The notes: generated from the letters alone by a model not told the origin. Counted from the first letter of the stretch, positions 27,266 to 36,752 are shown. The stretch is DNA of 64,000 bases from an uncultured Thomasclavelia sp. (GCF_944324745.1 NZ_CALUXO010000018.1:1-64000); one strand, 5' to 3'. Translations and numbers: made by a program.

Positions 27266-28510
27266 ATGATAAGTATAAAAACAGTAAAAGAACAATATCA
27301 AATAAAGGATAAAATCTTACAAGAACGTTTAGATTTGATTTTGCCTGAAGTAATGAAAGAATATGACGTAGATATGTGGCTTTCAGCATCGAAAGAGTAT
27401 AATGAAGATCCACTTTTTCACGCAATTACCCCAGCTAGTTATCCAACAGCTAGACGAATTTCATTATTCGCTTTTGTTAAAAAGGGTGATGAAGTAAAAC
27501 GTTTTTCATTATGTATGCCAAGCAAAGAGCTGGCTCCTTATTATACTAGCTATTGGATTGATTTTAATCACGAAGATCAAATGGCATGCTTAAATCGTTT
27601 ATGCCAAGAATATGATCCTAAAAACATAGCTGTTAATGTTTCTGATAATTTTGCTTTTAGTGATGGAATGTCACAGGGATTATATGAAATGATCACTGCA
27701 AAGATGGATGAAAAATATCAAAAAAGGATTATTAGAAACGATGCTCTAGCAATCAAATTAATGGAATTAAGAACACCAACTGAATTAGAGTTACATCCAG
27801 AAGTTGTAGCTGTGGCTTTTTCGGTAATTGAAGAAGTATTCAGTGCTAAAAGTATTACTCCAGGTGTAACTACTTGTGAAGATCTTCAATGGTTAATGAT
27901 GCAAAAAGTCAAAGATTTAGGTTTAGATTACTGGTTTGAGCCAACTGTTGATTTACAACGAGAGGGTCTTGAAGATAGCCAGTATTTTGGAGTAATTGAA
28001 AAAGGTGATTTGTTGCACTGTGATTTTGGTATTCGTTATTTGAATATTTGTACGGATACGCAACGGTTAGCTTATGTTGCTAAAGATGGTGAAACAAAAA
28101 TTCCTGATGAGCTATTAGCAGGAATGAAAATAAATGATCGTTTCCAAGATATTGTTGCCAGCCAGATGAAAGTTGGAAAAACCGGAAATGAAGTTTTGAT
28201 TGATGCATTAAATCAAGCTAAGGAAGAAGGAATTGAAGCGGTATTATATTCACATCCATGTAATTTTTACGGACATGGTCCTGGACCAACAATTGGATTA
28301 TGGAATAATCAACAGGCTATTCCAGTAAAAGGTGATGTAAAATTGTCCAATAATACAACTTTTGCTTTAGAATTAAATACTAAGGCCCCTGTAAATAATC
28401 AAGATTATTATTTCTATACTGAAGAAACTGTTTTATTTAACGAAAAGGGATTAACTTATTTATATCCAGGTAGAAAGGACATTTATTTTATTAACTGCAA
28501 TGAAAAATAA
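27266..28510 (+). CDS. M24-family metallopeptidase (Xaa-Pro peptidase-like)
   Basis: A 414-residue protein with a creatinase-like N-terminal domain (about 1-170) and a pita-bread M24 domain. Metal ligands are seen in HCDFGI and CTDTQR (two Asp), HGPGP (His), FALEL (Glu) and TEETVLF (Glu), so it should be active. Known of the family: aminopeptidase P and prolidase cleave bonds next to proline. The position between peptide uptake and an aminotransferase suggests peptide catabolism. AAAGGAG precedes the ATG. Confidence 0.87.
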   Translation: MISIKTVKEQYQIKDKILQERLDLILPEVMKEYDVDMWLSASKEYNEDPLFHAITPASYPTARRISLFAFVKKGDEVKRFSLCMPSKELAPYYTSYWIDFNHEDQMACLNRLCQEYDPKNIAVNVSDNFAFSDGMSQGLYEMITAKMDEKYQKRIIRNDALAIKLMELRTPTELELHPEVVAVAFSVIEEVFSAKSITPGVTTCEDLQWLMMQKVKDLGLDYWFEPTVDLQREGLEDSQYFGVIEKGDLLHCDFGIRYLNICTDTQRLAYVAKDGETKIPDELLAGMKINDRFQDIVASQMKVGKTGNEVLIDALNQAKEEGIEAVLYSHPCNFYGHGPGPTIGLWNNQQAIPVKGDVKLSNNTTFALELNTKAPVNNQDYYFYTEETVLFNEKGLTYLYPGRKDIYFINCNEK

Positions 28511-29714
28511 AATGAAACCGGCTTTTCAAAGTATTTCTGGTGGTTTGTTTGAAGCAGTAGAAAAAGCAGATGTTGGAGACAGTTATACTAAACTAGCTAG
28601 TCAGGGGGTATCCCTGATGGGCTGGGCTGATCCAATGATGCCTGATTATGCTTTAAATGAAACTGTCTTAAATAAAACTATCGAAGCTATTAAATCACCA
28701 CTAGCCAGTCATTATACAGCTCCAACTGGTAATATGGAATTAAGAACAATTATTTGTCAACATGCCAGTAAAAAATATGGAGTGGATCTAGATCCAAATC
28801 GAAATATTATTATTACTCCTGGCAGTGACAGTGCGTTATTTTTTGCCATGTTCCCTTTTTTACAAGCTGATGATGAAGTAATTGTGCCATGTCCTTGTTA
28901 TCCTAATAACTTACAAAATATCGCTATGATGCAAGCTAAAGCTAAAATATTACCATTAAAAAAAGAAAATGGGTATCAAATTGAGTCTTCAACTTTAGAA
29001 GCCTTGATTACTGATAAGACGAAAATGATCGTCTTGACCCATCCTAACAATCCAACTACGACTGTTTTTAATCGTGCAAGTTTAGAGGCAATTAGACAGG
29101 TAGTATTAAAATATGATTTAGTTTTAGTTTGTGATCAGGCATTTGAAGATTTTACCTTTGAAAATGAATTTATAGCTCCAATGAGCCTGCCGGGAATGTT
29201 TGAACATACAATTACTGTTTGTTCGGTCTCTAAAGGGATGGGTTTAAGTGGTTATCGAGTTGGTTATATTTTTGCTTGCGATGAAGTTATGGATGTAATG
29301 TATGGTTGTGCGGTTAGTGTAATTGGCGCAACGAATACCGTTAGCCAGATTGCTGTTATCGAAGCTTTTAAAAATCCTGATTTTATGGAAGAATTTAGAC
29401 AAAAATATGATTATCGCCGAAAAATGGCTTATCGTATTTTAAACGAAGTTCCTGGTGTTTCAATGGAATTGAGTCAGTCTGGTTTCTTGGGCTGGGTTGA
29501 TGTTAGTCGATTAGGAGATAGTAGTGAAATTTGTCAACGCTTAGTAACTGAAGCTAAGGTATCTGTAAATGATGGTAAAAATTATGGACCAGGTGGTGAA
29601 GGCCATTTTCGAATCGTTCTAGGGGTTTATCGTGATAATGATAAAGTAATTGCGGCATTAAATAATATTGCCTCAGTACTGACAAAAATTGCTCAGGAAA
29701 AGAAGATAAAATAA
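28500..29714 (+). CDS. PLP-dependent class I/II aminotransferase
   Basis: A 404-residue fold-type I aminotransferase. It shows TPGSDSALFF, CPCYPNN, THPNNPTT (Asn that binds PLP), CDQAFEDF (Asp for the pyridine N), the Schiff-base Lys in CSVSKGMGLSGYRVGY, and a final Arg in HFRIVLG. It overlaps the M24 gene by 11 bases and has no clear RBS of its own, so translation is probably coupled. Amino acid specificity cannot be told. Confidence 0.88.
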   Translation: MKNKMKPAFQSISGGLFEAVEKADVGDSYTKLASQGVSLMGWADPMMPDYALNETVLNKTIEAIKSPLASHYTAPTGNMELRTIICQHASKKYGVDLDPNRNIIITPGSDSALFFAMFPFLQADDEVIVPCPCYPNNLQNIAMMQAKAKILPLKKENGYQIESSTLEALITDKTKMIVLTHPNNPTTTVFNRASLEAIRQVVLKYDLVLVCDQAFEDFTFENEFIAPMSLPGMFEHTITVCSVSKGMGLSGYRVGYIFACDEVMDVMYGCAVSVIGATNTVSQIAVIEAFKNPDFMEEFRQKYDYRRKMAYRILNEVPGVSMELSQSGFLGWVDVSRLGDSSEICQRLVTEAKVSVNDGKNYGPGGEGHFRIVLGVYRDNDKVIAALNNIASVLTKIAQEKKIK

Positions 29715-29742
29715 AAAGAACTAGATGACTAGTTCTTTTTAC
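29713..29742. terminator. bidirectional terminator
   Basis: TAAAAAGAACTAG (29713-29725) pairs with CTAGTTCTTTTTA (29730-29742). It is shared by the aminotransferase gene and the convergent small membrane protein gene. Confidence 0.88.
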
Positions 29743-30031
29743 TTTTTTTATTTGCTCTTTTATGACATAAATAAGCGATTGCAATAGTAATAACAGCGAC
29801 GATTGGTAAAATCCATAAGAAATTACTGTTGATGTATTGATAATCACCAGACCAGATTCCAGTCCATTCTCCAATTTTTTTGATTAAAATTGCAATTGCA
29901 TAAGATGTAGTAACTACTTGCACTGCTCCTAAAATAAACTTAATGATTTTTGGAAATACTTCAGTAAATAAGATTAAAGAAACAATACAAACAGCACTGA
30001 TAAAGCAGTTTATAACAAAATACATTGGCAT
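29729..30031 (-). CDS. small three-helix membrane protein, unknown
   Basis: A 100-residue protein not recognised. Hydrophobic segments lie at about 3-24, 31-50 and 70-88, with a basic tail (KRANKKSKKN). AAGGAG stands eight bases before the ATG, supporting expression. Its stop lies inside the shared terminator. No functional clue comes from its neighbours. Confidence 0.65.
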   Translation of the reverse strand: MPMYFVINCFISAVCIVSLILFTEVFPKIIKFILGAVQVVTTSYAIAILIKKIGEWTGIWSGDYQYINSNFLWILPIVAVITIAIAYLCHKRANKKSKKN

Positions 30032-30142
30032 TTCTCCTTTTATAAGTACTTAAATAAAATACCACAAAATACTAAGAAATGCAATATCAACTACATATTA
30101 TCAATTAAATATGTTAAGATATATTTATTAGGGGGATTTTCA

Positions 30143-31135
30143 ATGAAAATATTAACAATTTGTATTCCATGTACTAATGCAATCAATTATATGCATAAAG
30201 CTTTAGGGTCTTGTATGATTTTAAAAGATGATTTGGAAATTATCATTATTGATAATAATTCTACTGATGAAACTTATCAGGCGGCGTTAGCATATCAACA
30301 AGACTATCCTGAAACATTTAAAGTTATTAAAAATACGGAAAATGAAGATATTATCGCTCTAGCATATCGTCATGCCACTGGTTTATATTTTAAGGTTTTA
30401 GACAGTTATGATTGGGTAGATCGAGCCTCATTAGTACGAGTGGTCGAAACTTTACATGATATTATTAGAGTGCAAGCTAATTTAGATGTAATTGTCACTG
30501 ATTATTGTGCTTTTTATGAAAAGAAACCACGAGTTGTTTCTTATCGTTCGGTTTTTCCTAAAGATAAGATTTTTGGATGGCATGAAATTAAGCATTTTAA
30601 GAAAAAACAGTATTTATTAAGGTCATCATTGATTTTAAAAACTAGGATCGTTAAGGAAGTAATTGATAATTTTTCATTAGGAGCTACGTTTCCTCTAGAA
30701 ATATTAGCTTATGGACCTTTACCATATTTAAGATCATTTTGTTATATTGATATGCCACTACATTGTTTTGGGAGAAATCCATTTACTAATATTTCCATTG
30801 ATACCTTTAAGCAAATGGATTTATTAAAAGTAGCACGGTTATATTTTGATTATTATGATATTTATAGTTTACGTTCACGTAAGCAAAGAAATTATATGAT
30901 CAAGTATTTATCAATGGTAACTTTAATTGTCAGTGCTTTGCTTAGTCTTGAGGGTAATTTAGAGAGTATTCAAGATAAGGATGATTTATGGAATTATTTA
31001 AAATATACTAATGCTAAGTTGTATAAAGAGCTAAAAAAGACGTCTTATGGTCGTTTAGCAATTGTAGAAGGGCGTTTATCTAATAATGTGATTAAGTTGG
31101 CATATGATTTGATATTAAAAATTTATGGGATTTAA
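30143..31135 (+). CDS. glycosyltransferase family 2 protein
   Basis: A 330-residue GT-A protein. TICIPCTNA opens the nucleotide-binding fold and IIIDNNSTDET is the usual GT2 NDGS-type motif. The metal-binding DxD position is less standard (VLDSYDWVD). The C-terminal half is not recognised and has no membrane helix. GGGGG precedes the ATG. It stands alone, so the glycan built is unknown. Confidence 0.82.
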   Translation: MKILTICIPCTNAINYMHKALGSCMILKDDLEIIIIDNNSTDETYQAALAYQQDYPETFKVIKNTENEDIIALAYRHATGLYFKVLDSYDWVDRASLVRVVETLHDIIRVQANLDVIVTDYCAFYEKKPRVVSYRSVFPKDKIFGWHEIKHFKKKQYLLRSSLILKTRIVKEVIDNFSLGATFPLEILAYGPLPYLRSFCYIDMPLHCFGRNPFTNISIDTFKQMDLLKVARLYFDYYDIYSLRSRKQRNYMIKYLSMVTLIVSALLSLEGNLESIQDKDDLWNYLKYTNAKLYKELKKTSYGRLAIVEGRLSNNVIKLAYDLILKIYGI

Positions 31136-31220
31136 TTGTATACATATTTATGATTTTAGTTTAAATGTTTTGGAATTTCCTAAATTAAGGAAAGAAAATT
31201 AGTTTTTTCAATATTTTTTG

Positions 31221-31248
31221 TTGACATTTTCTTAGTAATGGATATAAT
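31221..31248 (+). promoter_or_regulatory. consensus promoter of a short orphan transcript
   Basis: TTGACA (31221-31226) and TATAAT (31243-31248) with a 16-base spacer. Both boxes are perfect consensus, one of the strongest promoters in the window, yet no gene begins before the terminator 75 bases on. Confidence 0.8.
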
Positions 31249-31254
31249 CTATTT

Positions 31255-31358
31255 ATAAATCAGAAATGGTTTATAAGTAGGGGAAGAAAGATACACACTA
31301 TAATAGTATCTAATATTAATAGACAGGACTTGTTGGGGGATGAGTTCTGTTTTATTTT
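31255..31358 (+). ncRNA. candidate small RNA or leader before cysE
   Basis: From the expected start (about 31255) to the terminator this is about 100 nt with no plausible coding frame. A 5' hairpin pairs TTATAAA with TTTATAA (near 31253-31276), a purine-rich single-stranded part follows, and a terminator closes it. No T-box, SAM or other riboswitch pattern was recognised. It could be an independent sRNA or a regulated cysE leader. Confidence 0.5.
31323..31358 (+). terminator. terminator of the short transcript
   Basis: ACAGGACT (31323-31330) pairs with AGTTCTGT (31343-31350) with one G-U pair, followed by TTTATTTT. It lies about 95 bases before cysE. Confidence 0.75.
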
Positions 31359-31451
31359 GGCCTAAAAATAATTAGCATGATTGAATAAAATATACTATAT
31401 TAGTTGCAATTTTCTTAAAATATCAGTATATTAACAAAAAGGGGTGAGATT

Positions 31452-31994
31452 ATGAAGAATAAAAGTTTGATCAGAAAAGTTATTGAAACTGATCCAGCAG
31501 CACGATATGCTTTAAATGTTATTATCAATTATCCAGGGGTACATGCGATGTTCTGTTATCGGATCAATAACTTTTTGTGGACTAAGTTGCATTTGAAATT
31601 ATTAGCGCGTTTATTAAGTCAAATTGCAAGATTCTTTACAGGAATTGAAATCCATCCAGGTGCGACAATTGGGAAAAGATTATTTATTGATCATGGCATG
31701 GGCGTAGTAATTGGTGAAACAACCATTATTGGCGATGACTGTGTTTTATATCAGGGAGTTACTTTAGGTGGTGTTGGTACTGGTGAACATAAAGTAAAAC
31801 GCCATCCAACCTTATTAAATAATGTAATGGTCTCGGCAGGGGCAAAAGTAATTGGCGATGTAACGATTGGAAATAATACCATTTTAGGAGCCCAAACGGT
31901 AGTTTTAAAAGATGTACCTGATAATTGTACGGTAGTCGGTGTTCCAGCTTTTATAGTTAAGGAAAATGGTGTCAAAGTTAAAAAAGAATTATAA
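31452..31994 (+). CDS. cysE: serine O-acetyltransferase
   Basis: A 180-residue enzyme making O-acetylserine from serine and acetyl-CoA, the first step of cysteine synthesis. An N-terminal helical domain ([11 protein letters not shown]) is followed by left-handed beta-helix hexapeptide repeats with the catalytic [20 protein letters not shown] and the acetyl-CoA loop [14 protein letters not shown]. The short form typical of Firmicutes. GGGGTGAG precedes the ATG. The following gene overlaps its end. Confidence 0.95.
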   Translation: MKNKSLIRKVIETDPAARYALNVIINYPGVHAMFCYRINNFLWTKLHLKLLARLLSQIARFFTGIEIHPGATIGKRLFIDHGMGVVIGETTIIGDDCVLYQGVTLGGVGTGEHKVKRHPTLLNNVMVSAGAKVIGDVTIGNNTILGAQTVVLKDVPDNCTVVGVPAFIVKENGVKVKKEL

Positions 31995-32565
31995 GCAATA
32001 TTTATTTTTAATGCCACTTATTTTGTTTATCACCGATTATTATTTAATGATAAATGGTCATTTACAAAAAATTGATCATCTGGTTTTTGTAATTTTAAGA
32101 ACATTAACAAGTGATATAGTTACTATATTTTTTATTTCAATAACTCAGTTGGGGAGTTTGTTTGGGATTTTGATCGTCACTGCTGGAGTCTTTTTATTTA
32201 ATCGTAAACTGGCACTTACCTGTTTACTTACTGCTTTATTTACTCAAGGATTAAACCAGGTCTTAAAAGTGATTATCCAACGTCCTAGGCCAGAGGTCAT
32301 GACATTTATTCATGAAAGTAACTATAGTTTTCCTAGTGGCCATGCAATGGCAGTCACTTGTTTATATGGGATGTTAATATATTATTTTTATCATAGTAAT
32401 TTTAAATATCGGAAGTTGTTGATAGCAATTAGTGTGGTGATTATTACTTTAGTATCACTGAGTAGAATTTATTTAGGAGTGCATTATTTTAGTGATATTA
32501 TTGGTGGAATTTTATTATCTATTAGTTTAATATTATTTATTATTCATTGGCCTTCTTTATTTTAA
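31966..32565 (+). CDS. PAP2-family membrane phosphatase
   Basis: A 199-residue protein with about five to six membrane helices and the three phosphatase motifs: [13 protein letters not shown] (catalytic His) and [16 protein letters not shown] (second His). It could act as an undecaprenyl-diphosphate or phosphatidate phosphatase at the outer face; the substrate is not set by sequence. It overlaps cysE by 29 bases, with AAGGA before ATG 31966. Confidence 0.9.
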   Translation: MVSKLKKNYKQYLFLMPLILFITDYYLMINGHLQKIDHLVFVILRTLTSDIVTIFFISITQLGSLFGILIVTAGVFLFNRKLALTCLLTALFTQGLNQVLKVIIQRPRPEVMTFIHESNYSFPSGHAMAVTCLYGMLIYYFYHSNFKYRKLLIAISVVIITLVSLSRIYLGVHYFSDIIGGILLSISLILFIIHWPSLF

Positions 32566-32578
32566 AGAAGGTTTTTTT
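32551..32578 (+). terminator. terminator after the PAP2 gene
   Basis: CCTTCTTT (32551-32558) pairs with AAAGAAGG (32564-32571), followed by TTTTTTT. The stop codon is in the loop. Confidence 0.85.
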
Positions 32579-32660
32579 GAATTTTTAAGCGCTTAATTTT
32601 AGTCAAAATATGGGATTAATTGTGTTATAATTAAAGTAGTTTTTAAAGGGGAGAAAATAA

Positions 32661-33773
32661 ATGCAAAAGACAAAATTAAAGCAATATAGTATAATATTAA
32701 TCTTAGGGATAATATTGATAGTGATTTTTAAAGTGTTTGATCCATCGTGGTTTACAGTTGTCTTGAAAGCATTTTATCCAGTTATCATAGGGGCAACATT
32801 GGCATATATCTTATATCCACTAGTAAAGATATTAGAGAATTGCTTTAATAATAATCAATCTAAATTTATTAGTAAACATAGTCGGGTAATAAGTATTTTA
32901 ATTGTTTTCTTGGCATTGATTGTTTTATTAGTTTTGTTACTATACTGGTTAATTCCAGTGATTATGAGTTACATAATTGAATTAATTAATAATATTGATT
33001 ATTATTATTTTAATTTTAAAACGACGATTAATCAAACTTTTAATGATCCGAAGATAACTGAAACGATTATTAAAGTTAGTGACAGACTAGTTAATTCAAT
33101 AAAAAGTTTATCAGCTAATGATTATTTACGAATGATTGCTTTTGCCGGAAAGACCGGAAGTACTTTACTTACTATTTTAATGGGACTGATTTTTTGTCCT
33201 TATATTTTGATTGAAAGCAAGAAGTTATTAGGTATTTTTGATCGATTAATGTTATGTTTTATAAATCATCATAAATTGGATTTAATTCATCATTATGCTT
33301 ATAAATCACATAAAATCTTTGGTGATTTTATTTATGGGAAATTTATTGATTCGGTAATTATAGGTTTAATTGCTTTAGTTGGTTTTTATTTCATGAATCT
33401 ACCATTTTATCCTTTATTAGCCTTTGTAGTATTTATTACCAATATTATCCCTTATTTTGGGCCTTTTATCGGTGGTATCCCGGTTACTTTTGTGGTTTTC
33501 TTGATTGAAGGTTTGATGCCAGGGATTGCTACGGGAGTTTTTATCTTTGTATTACAACAGTTTGATGGATTATTCTTAGGACCACATATCTTAAGCGATA
33601 CTGTAGGGGTTTCTCCATTTTGGATTATTACTTCAATAACAGTTTTTGGAAGTTTGTTTGGATTTTTTGGAATGCTGCTTGGAGTACCGATGATTTGTGT
33701 TATCAGAATGTTTTTTAATGATTTTATTGCTTATCGTAAAAAGATTAATGCCTATGATAAATCAACGAAATAA
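32661..33773 (+). CDS. AI-2E family transporter (UPF0118)
   Basis: A 370-residue polytopic protein of the AI-2E/PerM family. Paired N-terminal helices and a central amphipathic stretch are followed by the conserved C-terminal block FVVFITNIIPYFGPFIGG, PHILSDTVGVSPFWII and FGMLLGVPM. Members include autoinducer-2 exporters and Na+/H+ or glycine-type transporters, so the substrate is open. A symmetric TTAAGCGCTTAA (32585-32596) lies upstream and resembles the core of a cre site without its outer bases. Confidence 0.88.
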   Translation: MQKTKLKQYSIILILGIILIVIFKVFDPSWFTVVLKAFYPVIIGATLAYILYPLVKILENCFNNNQSKFISKHSRVISILIVFLALIVLLVLLLYWLIPVIMSYIIELINNIDYYYFNFKTTINQTFNDPKITETIIKVSDRLVNSIKSLSANDYLRMIAFAGKTGSTLLTILMGLIFCPYILIESKKLLGIFDRLMLCFINHHKLDLIHHYAYKSHKIFGDFIYGKFIDSVIIGLIALVGFYFMNLPFYPLLAFVVFITNIIPYFGPFIGGIPVTFVVFLIEGLMPGIATGVFIFVLQQFDGLFLGPHILSDTVGVSPFWIITSITVFGSLFGFFGMLLGVPMICVIRMFFNDFIAYRKKINAYDKSTK

Positions 33774-33806
33774 AATAAGCGAGATTATTTATTTCTCGCT
33801 TATTTT
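33772..33806. terminator. bidirectional terminator
   Basis: AAATAAGCGAGA up to 33784 pairs with TCTCGCTTATTT from 33794, and T follows on either side. It overlaps the 3' end of the convergent aminotransferase gene. Confidence 0.85.
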
Positions 33807-35051
33807 TTCAATTGCAGCTAATTGCACACAGATAGTCAGCAAAGTAGCGGCTTTATTTAATTCTTCTACAGTTGGAAAAGATGGTGCTATACGGATATTT
33901 TGATCTTGAGGATCTTTACCATATGGGAAAGTAGCTCCAACATTAGTAAGAGTTACGCCACCTTCTTGACATAATTGCCATACTCGTTTAGCACATCCTG
34001 GCATTACATCCAGACTGATAAAATAACCACCATTAGGTTTAGTCCATGTAGCAATCTCCTTACCACCTAATTCAGTTTCTAAACAATTAAGCACAGCATC
34101 AAATTTTGGCTTTAAAATTTTAGCATGTAATTGCATATGCTTTTTTAAATTAGCGACATCTTTAAAGAAGACTAAATGTCGTAATTGGTTCATTTTATCT
34201 TGTGAGATTGATTGAACTGATAAACGTTTTTTAATATCAGCAATATTATTATCGCTGGCAACTAAACATGAAATACCACTTCCGGCAAAAGTAATTTTAG
34301 ATGTAGAAGCAACCATAATAACTAAATCTTCGTTATTATATTTTGGTAATTCGTCAAATATATTTAATAGCTGGTCACCAGGTGATGTTAGATCATGAAC
34401 ACAATAAGCATTGTCATAAATGATTCTAAAGTCTTTAGCAGCTGGCTTTAAGGCTGCTAGTTCTTTGATAACTTGATCACTATAAGTAATACCAGTTGGA
34501 TTAGAATATTTAGGAACACAAAACATTCCTTTAACCGATTCATCTTTAATATATTCTCTAACAGCATCCATATCTGGTCCTTCATCGTTTAAAGCGATGG
34601 TAATCATTTCAATGCCAAAATATTCTAAGAAAGCAAAATGGCGATCATATCCAGGTGCTGGACATAAAAATTTAACTTTATCTAATTTTGACCATGGAGT
34701 ATTGTTTAAAATTCCTGTGGCCATTGCTTGTGATAAATAATCAAACATTATAGTTAAACTTGAAGTTCCACCGATGATAATGTTATCAGCATTAACTTGA
34801 AGCAAATCACTAAAAAATGCTCGTAGTTCTTTTAAACCTTCAAGGCCACCATAATTACGGCAATCTACACCACCACAGATATATTCTTGACAATTAAGTA
34901 AATCCATTGATAAATCTAATTGATCGCTTGATGGTTTACCACGTGACATATCTAATTTTAAACCTTGCTGTTTAAATTCATTGTAACGTTTTTCTAATTC
35001 TATTTTTGCATCAATAAGTTCTTCTTGATTCATTTGCGAAAATGCTTTCAT
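33789..35051 (-). CDS. class Ic aminotransferase (aspartate aminotransferase-like)
   Basis: A 420-residue PLP enzyme of the Aminotran_MocR/AAT_Ic group, used as an aspartate aminotransferase in several bacteria. Features are SRGKPSSDQ and RNYGGLEGL near the N-terminus, CPAPGYDRHF, PKYSNPTG (PLP Asn), DNAYCVHDL, the Schiff-base Lys in ASTSKITFAGSG, and RIAPSFP with the carboxylate-binding Arg. GGGGG precedes the ATG. Confidence 0.9.
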   Translation of the reverse strand: MKAFSQMNQEELIDAKIELEKRYNEFKQQGLKLDMSRGKPSSDQLDLSMDLLNCQEYICGGVDCRNYGGLEGLKELRAFFSDLLQVNADNIIIGGTSSLTIMFDYLSQAMATGILNNTPWSKLDKVKFLCPAPGYDRHFAFLEYFGIEMITIALNDEGPDMDAVREYIKDESVKGMFCVPKYSNPTGITYSDQVIKELAALKPAAKDFRIIYDNAYCVHDLTSPGDQLLNIFDELPKYNNEDLVIMVASTSKITFAGSGISCLVASDNNIADIKKRLSVQSISQDKMNQLRHLVFFKDVANLKKHMQLHAKILKPKFDAVLNCLETELGGKEIATWTKPNGGYFISLDVMPGCAKRVWQLCQEGGVTLTNVGATFPYGKDPQDQNIRIAPSFPTVEELNKAATLLTICVQLAAIEKISEK

Positions 35052-35155
35052 GACAGTCCCCCTTATAAATATATGTAAGTCGTAAGTATTGTAACCATTA
35101 TAGTTCTTTTTTTCAAGATGAATACTTAAATTTAAAGGAATTTCTTGAAAAAAGA

Positions 35156-35186
35156 TTGACTTGAAGTTAACTACAAGTATTAAAAT
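35156..35186 (+). promoter_or_regulatory. MerR-type promoter with operator in a 19-bp spacer
   Basis: TTGACT (35156-35161) and TAAAAT (35181-35186) are 19 bases apart, too long for unaided sigma-A. The spacer holds the dyad CTTGAAGTTAACTACAAG (35160-35177), whose halves match at 8 of 9 positions. Known of the family: MerR regulators twist such overlong promoters into use. It drives the aldo/keto reductase and probably merR. Confidence 0.8.
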
Positions 35187-35247
35187 TAATTTATTAGAAA
35201 TAGTAATCTTGACAGAAATAAAGGACTTAATTAAAGGAGGTAGCCAG

Positions 35248-36261
35248 GTGAAAACAAAAGTTTTAGGTAAAGATTTTAAAGTGTCCGCAATTGGTCTAGG
35301 ATGTATGGGGATGACCCATGGGTTTGGAGATGCTGCTAATCCTGATGAAATGATTGAAGTAATTCGTGGAGCTTATCAGGCTGGAATTACAATGTTTGAT
35401 ACAGCTGAATGTTATCAGGGAGTTGGAGTAGATGGCCAAATTTTGTATAATGAAGATTTAGTAGGAACAGCTTTATCAATCTATCCTCGTGATAGTTACC
35501 AAATTGCAACTAAATGTGGTATTAAAGTAGTAAATAATGAACAAGTTTTAGATGCAAGACCTGAGGTGATTAGAGCTTCATTAGCTGGTTCTTTAAAAAG
35601 ATTAAAGACAGATTATGTAGATTTATATTATTTACATCGAGTTGATCCAAATACACCAATTGAAACAGTGGCTATGGTAATGAAAGAATTAATGGTTGAA
35701 GGAAAAATCAAGCATTGGGGATTAAGTGAAGCGGGAATCGAAACCATTAAAAAAGCCCATGCTATTTGCCCTTTAACGGTTGTTGAAAGTGAATATTCGA
35801 TGATTTTTAGAGAACCAGAAAATAATGGTTTATTAAAAACACTACAGGAGTTACAGATTGGCTTTGTTCCATTTGCTCCGCTAGGAAAAGGTTTTCTAAC
35901 GGGAACAATTGCCAGTAATCAAAGTTTTCCTGTTAATGATACACGCAGCAAACAGCCACGATTTAAAAAGAAAAATATGCAGGCCAATCAGATTCTGATC
36001 GATCTAATAGAAAAAATAGTTACAAAGAAACAAGCCACTCCAGCTCAAATTGCCTTGGCCTGGGTCATGGCACAAGGAGATTATATTGTTCCTATACCTG
36101 GTAGTCGTAAATTGAGTCGAATTAAAGAGAATATTCAAGCTACGGAAATTAAATTTACTGCTCAAGAATTGTCTAAAATCAAAGAAGCATTAGACAAAAT
36201 GGAATTACAGGCTTTACGTTGGGATCCTGATTCAACTATGGCTAAAAGAGTCGGGCGCTAA
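35248..36261 (+). CDS. aldo/keto reductase
   Basis: A 337-residue NADPH-dependent reductase of aldehydes or ketones. The tetrad is visible: Asp in MFDTAECYQ with the catalytic Tyr, Lys in ATKCGI, His in YYLHRVD. The cofactor end is marked by IPGSRK. The start is GTG 35248, with AAAGGAGG nine bases upstream; an upstream in-frame ATG (35161) lies inside the promoter and can be dismissed. Paired with a MerR regulator, it probably answers an electrophile or aldehyde signal. Confidence 0.93.
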   Translation: MKTKVLGKDFKVSAIGLGCMGMTHGFGDAANPDEMIEVIRGAYQAGITMFDTAECYQGVGVDGQILYNEDLVGTALSIYPRDSYQIATKCGIKVVNNEQVLDARPEVIRASLAGSLKRLKTDYVDLYYLHRVDPNTPIETVAMVMKELMVEGKIKHWGLSEAGIETIKKAHAICPLTVVESEYSMIFREPENNGLLKTLQELQIGFVPFAPLGKGFLTGTIASNQSFPVNDTRSKQPRFKKKNMQANQILIDLIEKIVTKKQATPAQIALAWVMAQGDYIVPIPGSRKLSRIKENIQATEIKFTAQELSKIKEALDKMELQALRWDPDSTMAKRVGR

Positions 36262-36318
36262 AATCAATTGCCGGATTAATAAAACTGCTCTATAATATAA
36301 CTAAAAGAGGTGACAAAG

Positions 36319-36708
36319 ATGACAATTGCAGAAGTAAGTAAGAAGTTTGATATTAGTTCTACTACTTTAAGGTACTATGAAAAAATTGGATTGATGAATC
36401 CTGTTCATAAAAATTCCAGTGGTCATCGTGATTATCAGGAAGCTGATTTTCGGCGGATTAATTTTATTAAGTGTATGCGAAAAGCTGGAATGACAATTGA
36501 ACAGATAAAATTATATGTTGATTTATTTAATGAAGGCGAACATACTATTCCCAAACGTAAAGAAATTATGATTGAACAGTTAGGTAATCTAGAAGCTCAA
36601 GTTCGTGAGTTAGAGGATGTCATCAGCTATTTAAAAAATAAAATTGAAAATTATGAAAATACGCTGGTAAAAAGAGAAATGGAACAACGTCATCATCAAA
36701 GAGGATAA
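36319..36708 (+). CDS. MerR-family transcriptional regulator
   Basis: A 129-residue regulator. The N-terminal winged helix-turn-helix (TIAEVSKKFDISSTTLRYYEKIGL, broken here by no insert) is followed by RDYQEADFRRINFIKCMRKAGMTIEQI and a long dimerisation coiled coil. A Cys in FIKCMR is at the position of the redox/aldehyde-sensing Cys in AdhR/NmlR-type members. ATG 36319 fits the AGAGGTG site better than GTG 36310. It follows the aldo/keto reductase by 57 bases. Confidence 0.9.
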   Translation: MTIAEVSKKFDISSTTLRYYEKIGLMNPVHKNSSGHRDYQEADFRRINFIKCMRKAGMTIEQIKLYVDLFNEGEHTIPKRKEIMIEQLGNLEAQVRELEDVISYLKNKIENYENTLVKREMEQRHHQRG

Positions 36709-36714
36709 AAAGTC

Positions 36715-36752
36715 AAATCTCGTAGAATAAAATAGTTCTACGAGATTTTCTG
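36715..36752 (+). terminator. terminator after merR
   Basis: AAATCTCGTAGAA (36715-36727) pairs with TTCTACGAGATTT (36736-36748), followed by TCTG. Confidence 0.85.

Noticed and set aside
31359-31451. T-box or SAM riboswitch before cysE
   Set aside because: No T-box core (AGGGTGGNACC) or S-box pattern could be found.
35161-35247. N-terminal extension of the aldo/keto reductase
   Set aside because: It overlaps the MerR-type promoter and has no RBS; GTG 35248 has a strong one.
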